From assembly GCF_009720725.1 (NCBI RefSeq), contig NZ_WNKT01000035.1, positions 1-41,581 on the forward strand: a DNA stretch of 41,581 bases. Reading direction: 5' to 3'. The translations under genes were made by a program, and so were the position numbers. Numbering within the stretch: the first letter of the stretch is position 1; each line of letters opens with the position of its first letter. The stretch comes from Allochromatium palmeri (lineage in GTDB: Bacteria > Pseudomonadota > Gammaproteobacteria > Chromatiales > Chromatiaceae). Positions 1 to 7,914 of this stretch are shown piece after piece. The notes beneath the pieces are model-generated. The model was not told the DNA's origin. It worked only from the letters and a program-made list of their open reading frames with translations, and searched no databases.

Positions 1-294
1 GATGGCGCCTCCTATCATCGCGCCGGGGCCGTGCGCGAGCTCGCTCAGGAGCTGTCGATCACCCTCCAACCGTTGCCTGCCTATAGTCCAGACTTCATGC
101 CGGTGGAAGCGCTGTGGCGATGGTTACGCGAGGAGGTCACCTACCATCATTGTCACGCCACGGCCGAGGAATTGGTTCAACGGGTCAACCACTTTGTTCA
201 CACCATCAATGCCGATCCCTTCGCCATCGCTGACCGACTCTGGACCAAAACTACGCTCGATCCAGAGGAAGAGAAATTACGCATCCCGGCCTAG
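1..294 (+). CDS. IS630-family transposase, C-terminal part (5' end outside window)
   Basis: The frame is open from the first base and ends at the TAG at 292-294. It reads as the end of an IS630/Tc1-type DDE transposase. The window opens on the second catalytic aspartate context (DGASYHRAGAV), and the third acidic residue lies in the motif SPDFMPVEALW, about residue 36 of the visible part. A short helical tail rich in charged residues follows. Only about 97 residues are visible, so intactness upstream cannot be judged. The next gene starts 22 bases after the stop, so the right end of the insertion must lie very close to, or within, that gene's 5' region. It belongs to a different IS630 subgroup from the remnant near 13 kb. 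Confidence 0.85.
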   Translation, partial: DGASYHRAGAVRELAQELSITLQPLPAYSPDFMPVEALWRWLREEVTYHHCHATAEELVQRVNHFVHTINADPFAIADRLWTKTTLDPEEEKLRIPA

Positions 295-316
295 TCGAGG
301 TTTAGTTGCTCGCGCC

Positions 317-1102
317 ATGTTGCTCAGCTTGCTTGTGTTTTGGCTGATGTTCGATGCTTGGTCGAGTCCGGCCCAAGCCGACTGGCGTCCGCAGACAGGC
401 GAACCCTGGCCCGCGCCCGAAGCCCCCATCAGCCATCATGAACGCACCCTGGAGTCGTCGACGGGCCGCACCGTCCGAGCCCATCTGGCGCTGTTCGACT
501 CACGCCGCTATCGGCTTGCTGTGCTCGATCTGGGGGCGGAGCTGGCGCCGGCCTCGGCCTGGCCGGAGCACATGCGTGCCGCCGGTCTACTGGCGGCGGT
601 CAATGGCGGCTTCTTCCATGCCGACGGTCAGCCGCTCGGGCTGGTCATCGCCGAGGGCACGCGGCTCAACCGCTTCGAGACGGCCAAGCTCCTGAGCGGC
701 GTGCTCTATGGCGACGCGCGCGGTATCCATCTGGAGCGTCGCGTGCGCTTTCAGCTACGCACAGGGATCGACGCTCTGGTGCAGTCCGGCCCCTATCTGG
801 TCGAGCATGGTCGAGCGGTGCGCGGACTCTCGACGAACGATGTCAGTCGCCGCACCTTCATCGCCACCGACTGGCGCCGTCACTGGGTTCTGGGCGCTAC
901 GCGCGACGGCTTGACGCTCGCCGAACTGGCCGAGGCGCTGTCCACGCCCGGCGCGCTCGCGCCCTGGGCGGTGGAGCGCGCACTCAATCTCGACGGCGGC
1001 ACCTCGACCGGTTTTTTGTTCGATCCCGGCGCCGGGCAGGCACCGATCCAAGTGCGCGCACGCCGTCCGGTGCGCACTCTCGTTGGAGTACGGGCGCGTT
1101 GA
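317..1102 (+). CDS. Secreted phosphodiester glycosidase domain protein
   Basis: This 261-residue protein matches the phosphodiester glycosidase family (NAGPA-like, once DUF2233), whose members hydrolyse sugar-phosphodiester bonds in exported glycans. Visible motifs are VNGGFFHADGQPLGL, a central LQSGPYLVE-type block (here LVQSGPYLVE), RRTFIATD, and the C-terminal LNLDGGTSTGF, which carries the conserved Asp-Gly-Gly. A hydrophobic leader ending in SSPAQA suggests Sec export. The ATG at 317 is the first sensible start. It has no good Shine-Dalgarno, and the leader lacks the usual positive n-region, although arginines occur just upstream in frame. The native start may therefore have been altered by the IS630 insertion. 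The stop overlaps the next start (TGATG), so the NERD gene is probably translationally coupled. The natural substrate is unknown. Confidence 0.8.
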   Translation: MLLSLLVFWLMFDAWSSPAQADWRPQTGEPWPAPEAPISHHERTLESSTGRTVRAHLALFDSRRYRLAVLDLGAELAPASAWPEHMRAAGLLAAVNGGFFHADGQPLGLVIAEGTRLNRFETAKLLSGVLYGDARGIHLERRVRFQLRTGIDALVQSGPYLVEHGRAVRGLSTNDVSRRTFIATDWRRHWVLGATRDGLTLAELAEALSTPGALAPWAVERALNLDGGTSTGFLFDPGAGQAPIQVRARRPVRTLVGVRAR

Positions 1103-1893
1103 TGGAACTACTGTGGTTGATTCCAGTCGTGCTGGTGGGGCTGGGCGTGGTGCTGTGGCGTCGCACCCGCGCCATGCACCGCTCTGGTCAGGACGGCGAG
1201 CGCCAGGTTGGAGCCGCCCTGGAACAGTTGTTTCCAGCGGTCGTCCATGACGTGATCCTGCCCACGGCGCGCGGCGGTCTGACTCAGATCGACCATATCG
1301 CTCTCACGCCCAAGGGGCTGCTGGTGATCGAGACCAAGCACTATCGCGGCACCATCCTGGGCAAGCCCGAAGACCGGCAGTGGGTTCAGCAGCGCGATGG
1401 CCGGCGCCGACTGTTCCAGAACCCATGCCGCCAGAACTATGCGCACCTCAAGGCTGTCGAGGCGCTGGAGCTCGGCGTGCCGATCCTGGAGCGGGTAGTC
1501 TTCACGGATTCAGCGCATTTCCCGAACGGACATCCAGACGGCGTGTCGCAACTGGCGACGCTGAAGGCCGACCTGGCTCCCTGGCGTCGCGGCCGGGTGT
1601 CGGCACGCTTGCGCCACGCCTGGACGCGCGTGCAGCAGGCAGTGCGTCAGGATGCCAAGGCCCGTCGCGCGCACCGACGTGGACTGCGTGCGCGTCATGG
1701 CTGGGATCGGCGTCTGGCGGCGGCGGGTGCCTGTTTCGTCCTGGCGGCTGTGTCGGCGCTCGGGTTATGGCAGTCGTCTGCCGGCTTGCCGGAGCCGATC
1801 AGACAGGTCAGTCACGGCTTGAGCGGTTCCGCGCTCAGCGAATGGCTGAGCCGCGCCTGGCCTGAGTCGCTGAGATTGGACGCTCAGCGCTGA
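1102..1893 (+). CDS. Membrane-anchored NERD (nuclease-related) domain protein
   Basis: The protein has 263 residues. An N-terminal membrane segment (about residues 3-20) is followed by a NERD domain, a family related to restriction-endonuclease-like folds. The diagnostic pieces are GERQVGAALEQLF, HDVILPTARGGLTQIDHI and LLVIETKHYRG, giving the D...ExK arrangement expected of this fold. A second hydrophobic segment lies near residues 208-225 (LAAAGACFVLAAVSALGLW). A possible role is DNA processing at the membrane, but NERD proteins have no settled function. The ATG at 1102 shares one base with the preceding stop. A TTG one codon earlier is also possible but less likely. Its 3' end overlaps the convergent cobE by 10 bases. 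Confidence 0.75.
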   Translation: MELLWLIPVVLVGLGVVLWRRTRAMHRSGQDGERQVGAALEQLFPAVVHDVILPTARGGLTQIDHIALTPKGLLVIETKHYRGTILGKPEDRQWVQQRDGRRRLFQNPCRQNYAHLKAVEALELGVPILERVVFTDSAHFPNGHPDGVSQLATLKADLAPWRRGRVSARLRHAWTRVQQAVRQDAKARRAHRRGLRARHGWDRRLAAAGACFVLAAVSALGLWQSSAGLPEPIRQVSHGLSGSALSEWLSRAWPESLRLDAQR

Positions 1894-2300
1894 CGCCAGT
1901 GCGCCACCGCTACGGTTACGGACGTGCCATCAATGCCCTGATGGCGCTGCTTGGCGACCAGCAACTCACCGCCATCGGCCGCGAGCCGCGCGGCGGCTTC
2001 CGCGACGCTCGGGGTTCCGACCTCGCCGGCCACGCGCGCCGATGGCGTCGGGACCGCGACCCCGGCCAGTGCCTCGGGCGAATAGAACCGAAGCGGCCAG
2101 CCGCGTATTTGTGCCAGCTCCAGCAGGGCGGGTTCAGCGGATTTGCGCACATGACTGGCCAGACAGCGCACTACCACCGCGCCGAGCGGACTCAGGGCTG
2201 TGTCGATGGCACACTCCAGGGTTAGCCGTGCGATGCCTCGCTGACACCCCACGCCGATCGCAACCTCGATTCTCTCCGATAGACCTTCATCGCTAACCAT
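1884..2300 (-). CDS. cobE: Cobalamin biosynthesis protein CobE (CbiG C-terminal domain)
   Basis: This 138-residue protein corresponds to the CobE/CbiG C-terminal domain. The N-terminal block VAIGVGCQRGIARLTLECAID with a following AL is the family signature, and the end carries a GELLVAKQRHQGIDGTSVTVAVA-like stretch typical of CbiG-C. In the anaerobic pathway CbiG opens the delta-lactone of cobalt-precorrin-5A; the exact role of stand-alone CobE is less clear. Its start codon overlaps that of cobB on the opposite strand by two bases, so the two genes are divergent with no intergenic space. The 3' end overlaps the NERD gene. The call is supported by the neighbouring cobB. Confidence 0.82.
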   Translation of the reverse strand: MVSDEGLSERIEVAIGVGCQRGIARLTLECAIDTALSPLGAVVVRCLASHVRKSAEPALLELAQIRGWPLRFYSPEALAGVAVPTPSARVAGEVGTPSVAEAAARLAADGGELLVAKQRHQGIDGTSVTVAVAHWRQR

Positions 2301-3624
2301 GTCAGACCCTAATGTTCGTCATTGTCCCGCGCTCTTTCTCACCGCCTGCTCGTCCGGTCAGGGCAAGACCACGGTGGTCGCGGCGCTCGCCCGTCATCAT
2401 CGCCGACTCGGACGACGGGTGCAGGTGTTCAAGACCGGGCCGGATTTTCTCGATCCGATGATTCTGGCACGCGCGAGCGGCGCGGAGGTCGGGCCGTTGG
2501 ATCTGTGGATGGTGGGCGAGGCGCTGTGTCGGCGCAAGCTCTATGAGGCGGCGGGCGAGGCGGATCTGATCCTGGTCGAGGGCGCCATGGGGCTGTTCGA
2601 CGGCTCACCCTCGGGCGCGGATCTGGCCGAGACCTTCGGGCTGCCGGTGGCGGCGTTGATCGATGCGCGCGGCATGGGTCAGACCTTCGGCGCGCTGGCG
2701 CTGGGGCTGGCGAGCTATCGGCCGTCGCTGCGCTTTGCCGGGATTGCGGCCAATCAGGTCGGCAGCGAGCGACATGCCGAGATGGTCGCCGCAGGGCTGC
2801 CGGAGTCGGTGCGCTATCTGGGGGCGATTCCGCGTCTGAGCGAGGCGGCGTTGCCGAGCCGTCATTTGGGCTTGGTCCAGGCCGCAGAGATCGCTGATCT
2901 CGACCGTCGGCTCGATGCGGCGGCTGATCGGCTTGCTGGGCTGGCGCTGGCGGAGATGCCTGAAATCGTGACCTTTGCGCCGCCGTTCGTGTCCGAATCC
3001 GGGTCCGCGTCCGAACCGCTGCAACCCTGGCTCGCCGGGTGTCGGATCGCCGTCGCGCGCGATGCGGCCTTCTCCTTCCTCTATGCCGACAATCTGCGTC
3101 TGCTCGAAGCGTTGGGGGCGGAGCTGAGTTTCTTCTCACCGCTGGTCGATTCGGGCGTCGACGCGGATGCCGTCTATCTGCCCGGCGGTTATCCCGAGCT
3201 GCATCTTCAGGCGCTTGCGGCCAATCATGCGATGAAGCGCGCCCTGCGCGCCCATGTCGACGCCGGTCGTCCGCTCTATGCCGAATGCGGCGGGATGCTC
3301 TATCTGCTGGAGCATCTGACCGACAAGACGGGGCAGGGCGCGGATCTGGCCGGACTGCTGCCGGGACATGCCCAGATGCAGGCGCGTTTGGCCGGACTCG
3401 GGATGCAGTCGCTCGACACGCCGCTCGGCTGTCTGCGCGGTCACAGCTTCCATCATTCGACCATGGAGACGCCGGTGGCGCCGGTCGCCTTCAGCCAACG
3501 CCAGCGTGACGGGCAGCCGGGCGAACCCGTCTATCGACTGGGATCGCTCCAGGCTAGCTATCTGCACCTCTATTTTCCGTCCGCGCCTCGGGCGGCGGCA
3601 GCGCTGTTTATTGATCAGCATTGA
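2299..3624 (+). CDS. cobB: Cobyrinate a,c-diamide synthase
   Basis: The protein has 441 residues, the normal size for CobB/CbiA. It performs ATP- and glutamine-dependent amidation of the a and c side chains of (hydrogeno)cobyrinate in vitamin B12 synthesis. The N-terminal half is a dethiobiotin-synthetase-like ATPase domain with the P-loop SSGQGKTTVVAAL near residues 17-29 and the motif VFKTGPDFLDP. The C-terminal half is a class I glutamine amidotransferase domain with LPGGYPELH and the nucleophile in AECGGMLYLLE. The terminal HSFHHST and ASYLHLYF blocks are also typical. The gene has no upstream spacer, because its ATG overlaps the cobE start, so any promoter must lie within cobE. No B12-riboswitch-like leader can exist for the same reason. 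Confidence 0.93.
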   Translation: MSDPNVRHCPALFLTACSSGQGKTTVVAALARHHRRLGRRVQVFKTGPDFLDPMILARASGAEVGPLDLWMVGEALCRRKLYEAAGEADLILVEGAMGLFDGSPSGADLAETFGLPVAALIDARGMGQTFGALALGLASYRPSLRFAGIAANQVGSERHAEMVAAGLPESVRYLGAIPRLSEAALPSRHLGLVQAAEIADLDRRLDAAADRLAGLALAEMPEIVTFAPPFVSESGSASEPLQPWLAGCRIAVARDAAFSFLYADNLRLLEALGAELSFFSPLVDSGVDADAVYLPGGYPELHLQALAANHAMKRALRAHVDAGRPLYAECGGMLYLLEHLTDKTGQGADLAGLLPGHAQMQARLAGLGMQSLDTPLGCLRGHSFHHSTMETPVAPVAFSQRQRDGQPGEPVYRLGSLQASYLHLYFPSAPRAAAALFIDQH

Positions 3625-3685
3625 GAATGACGAATGACGCATGACCAAGTATCTCATGCGACTCGCTTTTTTGGCGCGTTGTGAA

Positions 3686-4912
3686 TCAGGTAGACGGCTC
3701 CGGGAACAAACCCGGCAACCACCGACCGGCCAGATGCGCGGGAAACGCCAGTATCAGTGGGGCGCGACTCGTTTGGGCCGTCACGACGCCCGTGTCGATC
3801 AGCGCGGAGACGACCCGTCTCGCCTGCCGCTCCCCCGTGCCCACGAGGCCGGGCATCTCGCCGCGCGGCAGGGTGCCGCGATAAAGCAGCGCGTCGAGCA
3901 CCAGACCGGCCTTGGGTGGCAAACGACCGAGCTGTATCGCGTCCCGCGCCCAGAGCTGGATGCGCTCGCGCAGTCTCTCGGGCTGGATCAAGCCGTCCAT
4001 GAACTCCACCTGATCGATGCAGAGATCGAGGAAGAACACCGCGAAATCGGCTAGGGCCTCTTCGCTCAGATGTCCCCGGCCATCGAGATCATTGCGTCGC
4101 GGCAGGTCGCAAGCCGCGAGATGCTGTTTGTAGGTCTCGACATGGCGCGCCAGACCCCGCGCCACGGACCAGAGCGCGCCGCTGTCGAGTGCTTCGACCA
4201 GCACCGCATGGGACATCAGGCGGGCGACTCGGCCATTGCCGTCGATGAAGGGATGGATCCACAGCAAACGGTGATGTGCACAGGCCGCGGCCAGGATGGT
4301 GTCGGCGCGTCCCAGATTGGTGTAGACATGGGTGAAGCGATCCAGGAATCGGGGCACGGCACCGGGACTGACCGCGAGATGGCGACCGACGCGCACGTCC
4401 CGATCACGCCATCGCCCCGGTTCGACCCGGACGCGCGTCTCGCCATCCAGATCCCGAGTCCAAAGCAGCTCCTCCGGCAGTTCCATGCAGAACCGGCGGT
4501 GGATTTCTCGTATTCCCTCGGACGTGAGTGTGCGTTCTCGCAGTCCTCCTTCATCGATCCACTGCTGAACGGCGACATGCGCGCGTGCCTCACGCTGTAA
4601 GTCGCGCGTTTCGGGATCGCGGCTGTAATCCTCCCTGAGCGCTCGCTCGACATCGACTGGGTGTGTATTATGACCCTCGATCAGGTTGCTGTAGTAGCAG
4701 TTCATGGAACGCACGAGCGTGGCCAGCGACGAGAGCAGTCTCTCCGGCAAAGCACGCCGAAGGCCGGCGGCTTTTTGGGCGAGTTCAACCGTTCGGTCCA
4801 GGATCTCGCCGCGACGCCTGGCACCTTCGCGCAACAGCAACGGTTCCATCGAGACTGGGGACTCACCCCTGTCCAGAGTAATGACGTCCGCTTTTTCATC
4901 CGCTTTATTCAT
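3686..4912 (-). CDS. Fic-domain protein with N-terminal inhibitory motif and C-terminal winged helix
   Basis: The protein has 408 residues. The Fic core motif HPFIDGNGR lies at residues 220-228, with catalytic His220; such proteins usually AMPylate target proteins. The inhibitory alpha-helix motif (S/T)xxxE(G/N) is visible at residues 75-80 (SNLIEG), so it belongs to the self-inhibited class with the motif N-terminal to the Fic fold. An N-terminal Fic_N-like region precedes it. The C-terminal hundred residues, with a TGERQARRVVSALIDTGVV stretch, resemble a winged helix. No separate antitoxin gene is present. The ATG at 4912 has no Shine-Dalgarno and lies inside an 8-bp inverted repeat. Met22 is a possible later start. 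The target is unknown. Confidence 0.88.
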   Translation of the reverse strand: MNKADEKADVITLDRGESPVSMEPLLLREGARRRGEILDRTVELAQKAAGLRRALPERLLSSLATLVRSMNCYYSNLIEGHNTHPVDVERALREDYSRDPETRDLQREARAHVAVQQWIDEGGLRERTLTSEGIREIHRRFCMELPEELLWTRDLDGETRVRVEPGRWRDRDVRVGRHLAVSPGAVPRFLDRFTHVYTNLGRADTILAAACAHHRLLWIHPFIDGNGRVARLMSHAVLVEALDSGALWSVARGLARHVETYKQHLAACDLPRRNDLDGRGHLSEEALADFAVFFLDLCIDQVEFMDGLIQPERLRERIQLWARDAIQLGRLPPKAGLVLDALLYRGTLPRGEMPGLVGTGERQARRVVSALIDTGVVTAQTSRAPLILAFPAHLAGRWLPGLFPEPST

Positions 4913-4936
4913 TGATATGAAAATTTATATATCAAT
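4911..4936. promoter_or_regulatory. Inverted repeat at the Fic gene start, possible operator
   Basis: The perfect 8-bp arms ATTGATAT (4911-4918) and ATATCAAT (4929-4936) flank a 10-base AT-rich spacer. The repeat overlaps the start codon of the Fic gene and the only AT-rich stretch in its promoter region. Symmetry, position and composition fit an operator for autorepression, possibly by the Fic protein's own winged-helix domain. That assignment is inference. Confidence 0.5.
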
Positions 4937-5088
4937 ATCTTGTGCTTAGATTCTAGCATGATTGAGTCCTGTACCATGTCCGCTTCGATCAGCCGCCCCG
5001 TCGCTATCCGGCCGCTGAGCATCACAGCAGCGGCAGCCGTCTATGTCAGTGGCGATTCGATCCAGGGCCGACTGCAACGGCGCTGTTC

Positions 5089-7515
5089 TCAGCCTGACAG
5101 CGCTGTGCGCAGTCGCAGACTGTTGGTGACGACAAACAGGCTCGATAGACTCATAGCGCCGGCGGCGAACATGGGATCGAGCTGCCAGCCGGTGAAGGGC
5201 CAGAACACCCCGGCGGCGAGCGGAATGAGCGCAACGTTGTAGCCATAGGCCCAGACGAAGTTGAGCCGGATGGTGCGCAGTGTCAGCCGCGCTAGTGCCA
5301 CCGCATCGGCCACGCCGCGCGGGTCGCCACGCATCAGGACCACACTGCCGGACTCGATCGCAATGTCGGTCCCGGTGCCGATGGCGATGCCGACATCGGC
5401 CTGAGCGAGCGCCGGCGCATCGTTGATGCCGTCGCCGACGAAGGCCACGCGCCGTCCTTCGGCTTGCAGACGCGCGATCTCGGCGGACTTGTCGGCGGGC
5501 ATGACCTCGGCCAGCACGCGCCCGATGCCGAGTTCGCGCGCGACCGACTCGGCAGTGGGGCGTCCGTCGCCGGTCAGCAGGGCGACGTCCAGACCCTGTG
5601 CGGCCAGTCGCCCGATGGCCTCACGGCTGCCGGGTTTGATGGGGTCGGATACGCCCAGTACCGCGATCAGCCGGCCATCGACGGCGATATGGATGAGGGT
5701 CGCCGTTGAGTTCTCACCGCTCACGCTCGCCGGTTCCAGATCCACCCCAAGCTGCTCCAGCCAGCGCCGCGCACCCACGACGATCATCTGACCATCGACA
5801 CGAGCGCGGATGCCGAGTCCGGGATGCGCCTCGACCTCGCTGGGTTCAGTCAGACTCAGACCACGCGCCCGCGCCGCCGCGACGATGGCCGCGCCGAGCG
5901 GATGCTCGCTGTGCTGCTCGACCGAGGCGGCCAGCGCCAGCGCGGCATTCTCATCCAGATCGAAGGCCGTCAGCACGGTCAGCGCGGGTCGCCCTTCAGT
6001 CAGGGTGCCGGTTTTGTCGAACACCACCGTATCGACCCGCGCCAGCGTCTCCAGCGCCGCGCCCTGCCGAAACAGCAGGCCCAGACTGGCACCGCGTCCA
6101 CTGGCGACCAGGATCGCGGTCGGAGTCGCCAGCCCCATGGCGCAGGGACAGGCGATCAGCAGCACACTGACGGCGGCGACGAAGGCTTGATTGAGCGCCG
6201 GCTCCGGTCCCAGCCACAGCCAGACGCCGAAGGTCAGGACCGCGATCCCCATGACGATCGGCACGAACACCGCTGCGATGCGGTCGGCCAGACGCTGGAT
6301 CGGTGGTTTGCCGGACTGCGCTTCCTGCACGAGCTGGACGATACGCGCCAGCACCGAGTCAGCGCCGACATGCGTGGCACGATAGCGGAAGGCGCCGGTC
6401 TGGTTGAGCGTGCCACCGATGACCGCGTCCCCCGGTTCCTTGCGCACCGGAACCGGCTCGCCACTGATCATGGACTCGTCGACATGGCTCACGCCCTCAA
6501 TCAGGGTGCCGTCGACCGGGAGGCGCTCGCCCGGACGCACCAGCAGCACATCGCCCGGCACCACGGCTTCAGCCGGAATCTCAGTCTCGCCCTCGGCCTC
6601 GAGCAGGCGCGCGGTCGGCGGCTGGAGATGGAGCAGACGCCGGATCGCCTGTGAGGTGCGGCCCTTGGCGATCGCCTCCAGATAACGCCCGAACAGGATC
6701 AGGGTGACGATGACGGCGGCGGCCTCGAAGTAAAGATGTGCGGTCCCGGCGGGAAAGAGCTGGGGCCGGGTCAGGACCAGCAGCGAATAGCCGTAGGCCG
6801 CGCCACTGCCGAGCATCACCAGGCTGTCCATGCCCGGACTGAACTGCGTGAGCTCCTTCACCCCCCGGCTGAAGAAACGCCGACCCGACCAGAACACGAC
6901 CGGCGTGGCCAACAGCAGTTGCAGCCAATGCCAGACCGTCATGGGCGCCAGCCGCTCCATGAGGGCGTGCAGTCCGGGCAGGAGCATCGGCCCCATGCTG
7001 ATGAGCAGCAGCGGCAGACTCAGGGCGGCGGCGAACAGCAGATCGCGCTTGAGCCGGCCGAGTTCACGTGCCTGCCGGGTCTCGTCGCTCTCCTGCGGCT
7101 GATCAGGCAGGCGCGCCTCGTAGCCCGCCGCACGGATGGTCTGGGCGAGGCGCTCGCGGCTCACCGTGGCCGGCAGATAGACGACGTTGGCCGACTCGGT
7201 GCTCAGGTTGACGTTGGCCTCCAGCACGCCCGGCAGTGATCGCAGCCGACGTTCGACGCCCGACACGCACGAGGCGCATTTCAACCCGCCGACGCCGAGC
7301 GTGACCGACTCGGTCACGGGCGTATAGCCGGCCGCACGCACCGCTTCCAGCAGCTCGGGCACCGAGGTCTGCTCGAAACGCACCAGGGCCAGCCCCGAGG
7401 CCAGGTTGACCTCGGCTGACTCCACGCCGGGATGATTGACGATGACACGCTCGACCCGCGCCACACAGGACGCGCAGTTCAGGCCACCGACACCGATTCG
7501 CAGTTCTTGAGTCAT
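5089..7515 (-). CDS. copA: Copper-exporting P1B-type ATPase
   Basis: The protein has 808 residues. Two N-terminal heavy-metal-associated domains carry CASC motifs at Cys14/17 and Cys80/83. They are followed by transmembrane segments, the actuator loop with SGEPVPV, the ion-channel CPC motif at 456-458, the phosphorylation site DKTGTLTEG with Asp500, the SEHPLG histidine-proline motif, and the hinge [25 protein letters not shown]. This set identifies a Cu(I) exporter of the inner membrane. The ATG at 7515 is chosen because GGAG lies eight bases upstream; an in-frame ATG at 7533, also preceded by GAGG, would add six residues. The upstream region holds three CTTAA-type half-sites. The hairpin over the stop codon has no T-run, so no terminator is called. 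Confidence 0.95.
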   Translation of the reverse strand: MTQELRIGVGGLNCASCVARVERVIVNHPGVESAEVNLASGLALVRFEQTSVPELLEAVRAAGYTPVTESVTLGVGGLKCASCVSGVERRLRSLPGVLEANVNLSTESANVVYLPATVSRERLAQTIRAAGYEARLPDQPQESDETRQARELGRLKRDLLFAAALSLPLLLISMGPMLLPGLHALMERLAPMTVWHWLQLLLATPVVFWSGRRFFSRGVKELTQFSPGMDSLVMLGSGAAYGYSLLVLTRPQLFPAGTAHLYFEAAAVIVTLILFGRYLEAIAKGRTSQAIRRLLHLQPPTARLLEAEGETEIPAEAVVPGDVLLVRPGERLPVDGTLIEGVSHVDESMISGEPVPVRKEPGDAVIGGTLNQTGAFRYRATHVGADSVLARIVQLVQEAQSGKPPIQRLADRIAAVFVPIVMGIAVLTFGVWLWLGPEPALNQAFVAAVSVLLIACPCAMGLATPTAILVASGRGASLGLLFRQGAALETLARVDTVVFDKTGTLTEGRPALTVLTAFDLDENAALALAASVEQHSEHPLGAAIVAAARARGLSLTEPSEVEAHPGLGIRARVDGQMIVVGARRWLEQLGVDLEPASVSGENSTATLIHIAVDGRLIAVLGVSDPIKPGSREAIGRLAAQGLDVALLTGDGRPTAESVARELGIGRVLAEVMPADKSAEIARLQAEGRRVAFVGDGINDAPALAQADVGIAIGTGTDIAIESGSVVLMRGDPRGVADAVALARLTLRTIRLNFVWAYGYNVALIPLAAGVFWPFTGWQLDPMFAAGAMSLSSLFVVTNSLRLRTALSG

Positions 7516-7566
7516 CAATCTCACTCCAATCATCGACGCACCTCAGCGACATCATCACCCGCTTGC

Positions 7567-7598
7567 CTTAAGGTTTTCTTAAGACGCGATGCATTAAG
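7567..7598 (-). promoter_or_regulatory. OmpR/PmrA-type direct repeat upstream of copA
   Basis: Read toward copA there are three half-sites: CTTAAT (7593-7598), CTTAAG (7578-7583) and CTTAAG (7567-7572). The last two are 11 bp apart start to start, giving CTTAAG-N5-CTTAAG. This matches the PmrA/QseB-type box bound by dimers of OmpR-family response regulators. The site lies 34-65 bp upstream of the earliest copA start. No CueR-like dyad was recognised. The regulator is not in the window. Confidence 0.55.
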
Positions 7599-7797
7599 GT
7601 GATATCCGCTTGACCCAGCGACATCTCGCGCGACAGGCGCCGTGCTCCTAGTGGCTCGCTGCCGAGGCGGCTCAGTGCTCGACAGATTTGGCCTGACACG
7701 CGGGAAGCGGCAAGAAATTGATAAATAACTACGAAATGCGAACTCCGTCTAGCTAAAGCAAGTTTTTTATCACGATAATTGTCTGGCGGGACAAGGA

Positions 7798-7811
7798 TTG
7801 ATAATTATCAT
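7798..7811 (+). promoter_or_regulatory. FNR-like box upstream of the hydrogenase operon
   Basis: TTGATAATTATCAT matches the FNR/Anr consensus TTGAT-N4-ATCAA at nine of ten positions and contains the perfect palindrome TGATAATTATCA (7799-7810). It is centred about 110 bases before the small-subunit start. Anaerobic FNR control of a NiFe hydrogenase is known in the purple sulfur bacterium Thiocapsa roseopersicina. No clear -10 hexamer was found at the expected distance. Confidence 0.6.
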
Positions 7812-7914
7812 GGACTTTGCTGCGTTTGCAGCATGCTGGAAGCGCCGCTCGGCCGCGATGCGCGAGGAGTCTGCCTTTCTGCGGCCCCCCTAAATCCATG
7901 AGGAGGCACGCTAG

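Larger units (their letters stand above)
7534..7914. other. Intergenic region between copA and hydrogenase genes
   Basis: This is about 380 bases without a gene. Besides the CTTAAG boxes and the FNR-like site listed separately, it holds an inverted repeat TTGTC-N6-GACAA (7779-7794) and a small hairpin TGCTGC-GTTT-GCAGCA (7818-7833) that would fall in the 5' leader of the hydrogenase message. GAGGAGG precedes the small-subunit ATG by about nine bases. No sigma-54 promoter (GG/GC elements) was found. The stretch 7600-7740 shows nothing recognisable. Confidence 0.5.

Noticed and set aside
2200-2320. B12 riboswitch for the cob genes
   Set aside because: There is no untranslated leader, since the two start codons overlap.
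5070-5105. Hairpin GCGCTGT/ACAGCGC over the copA stop as a terminator
   Set aside because: No T-run follows on the minus strand and the loop is long.
7798-7811. Fur box reading of the AT-rich palindrome
   Set aside because: It fits the FNR consensus at 9 of 10 positions but lacks three bases of the 7-1-7 Fur pattern.
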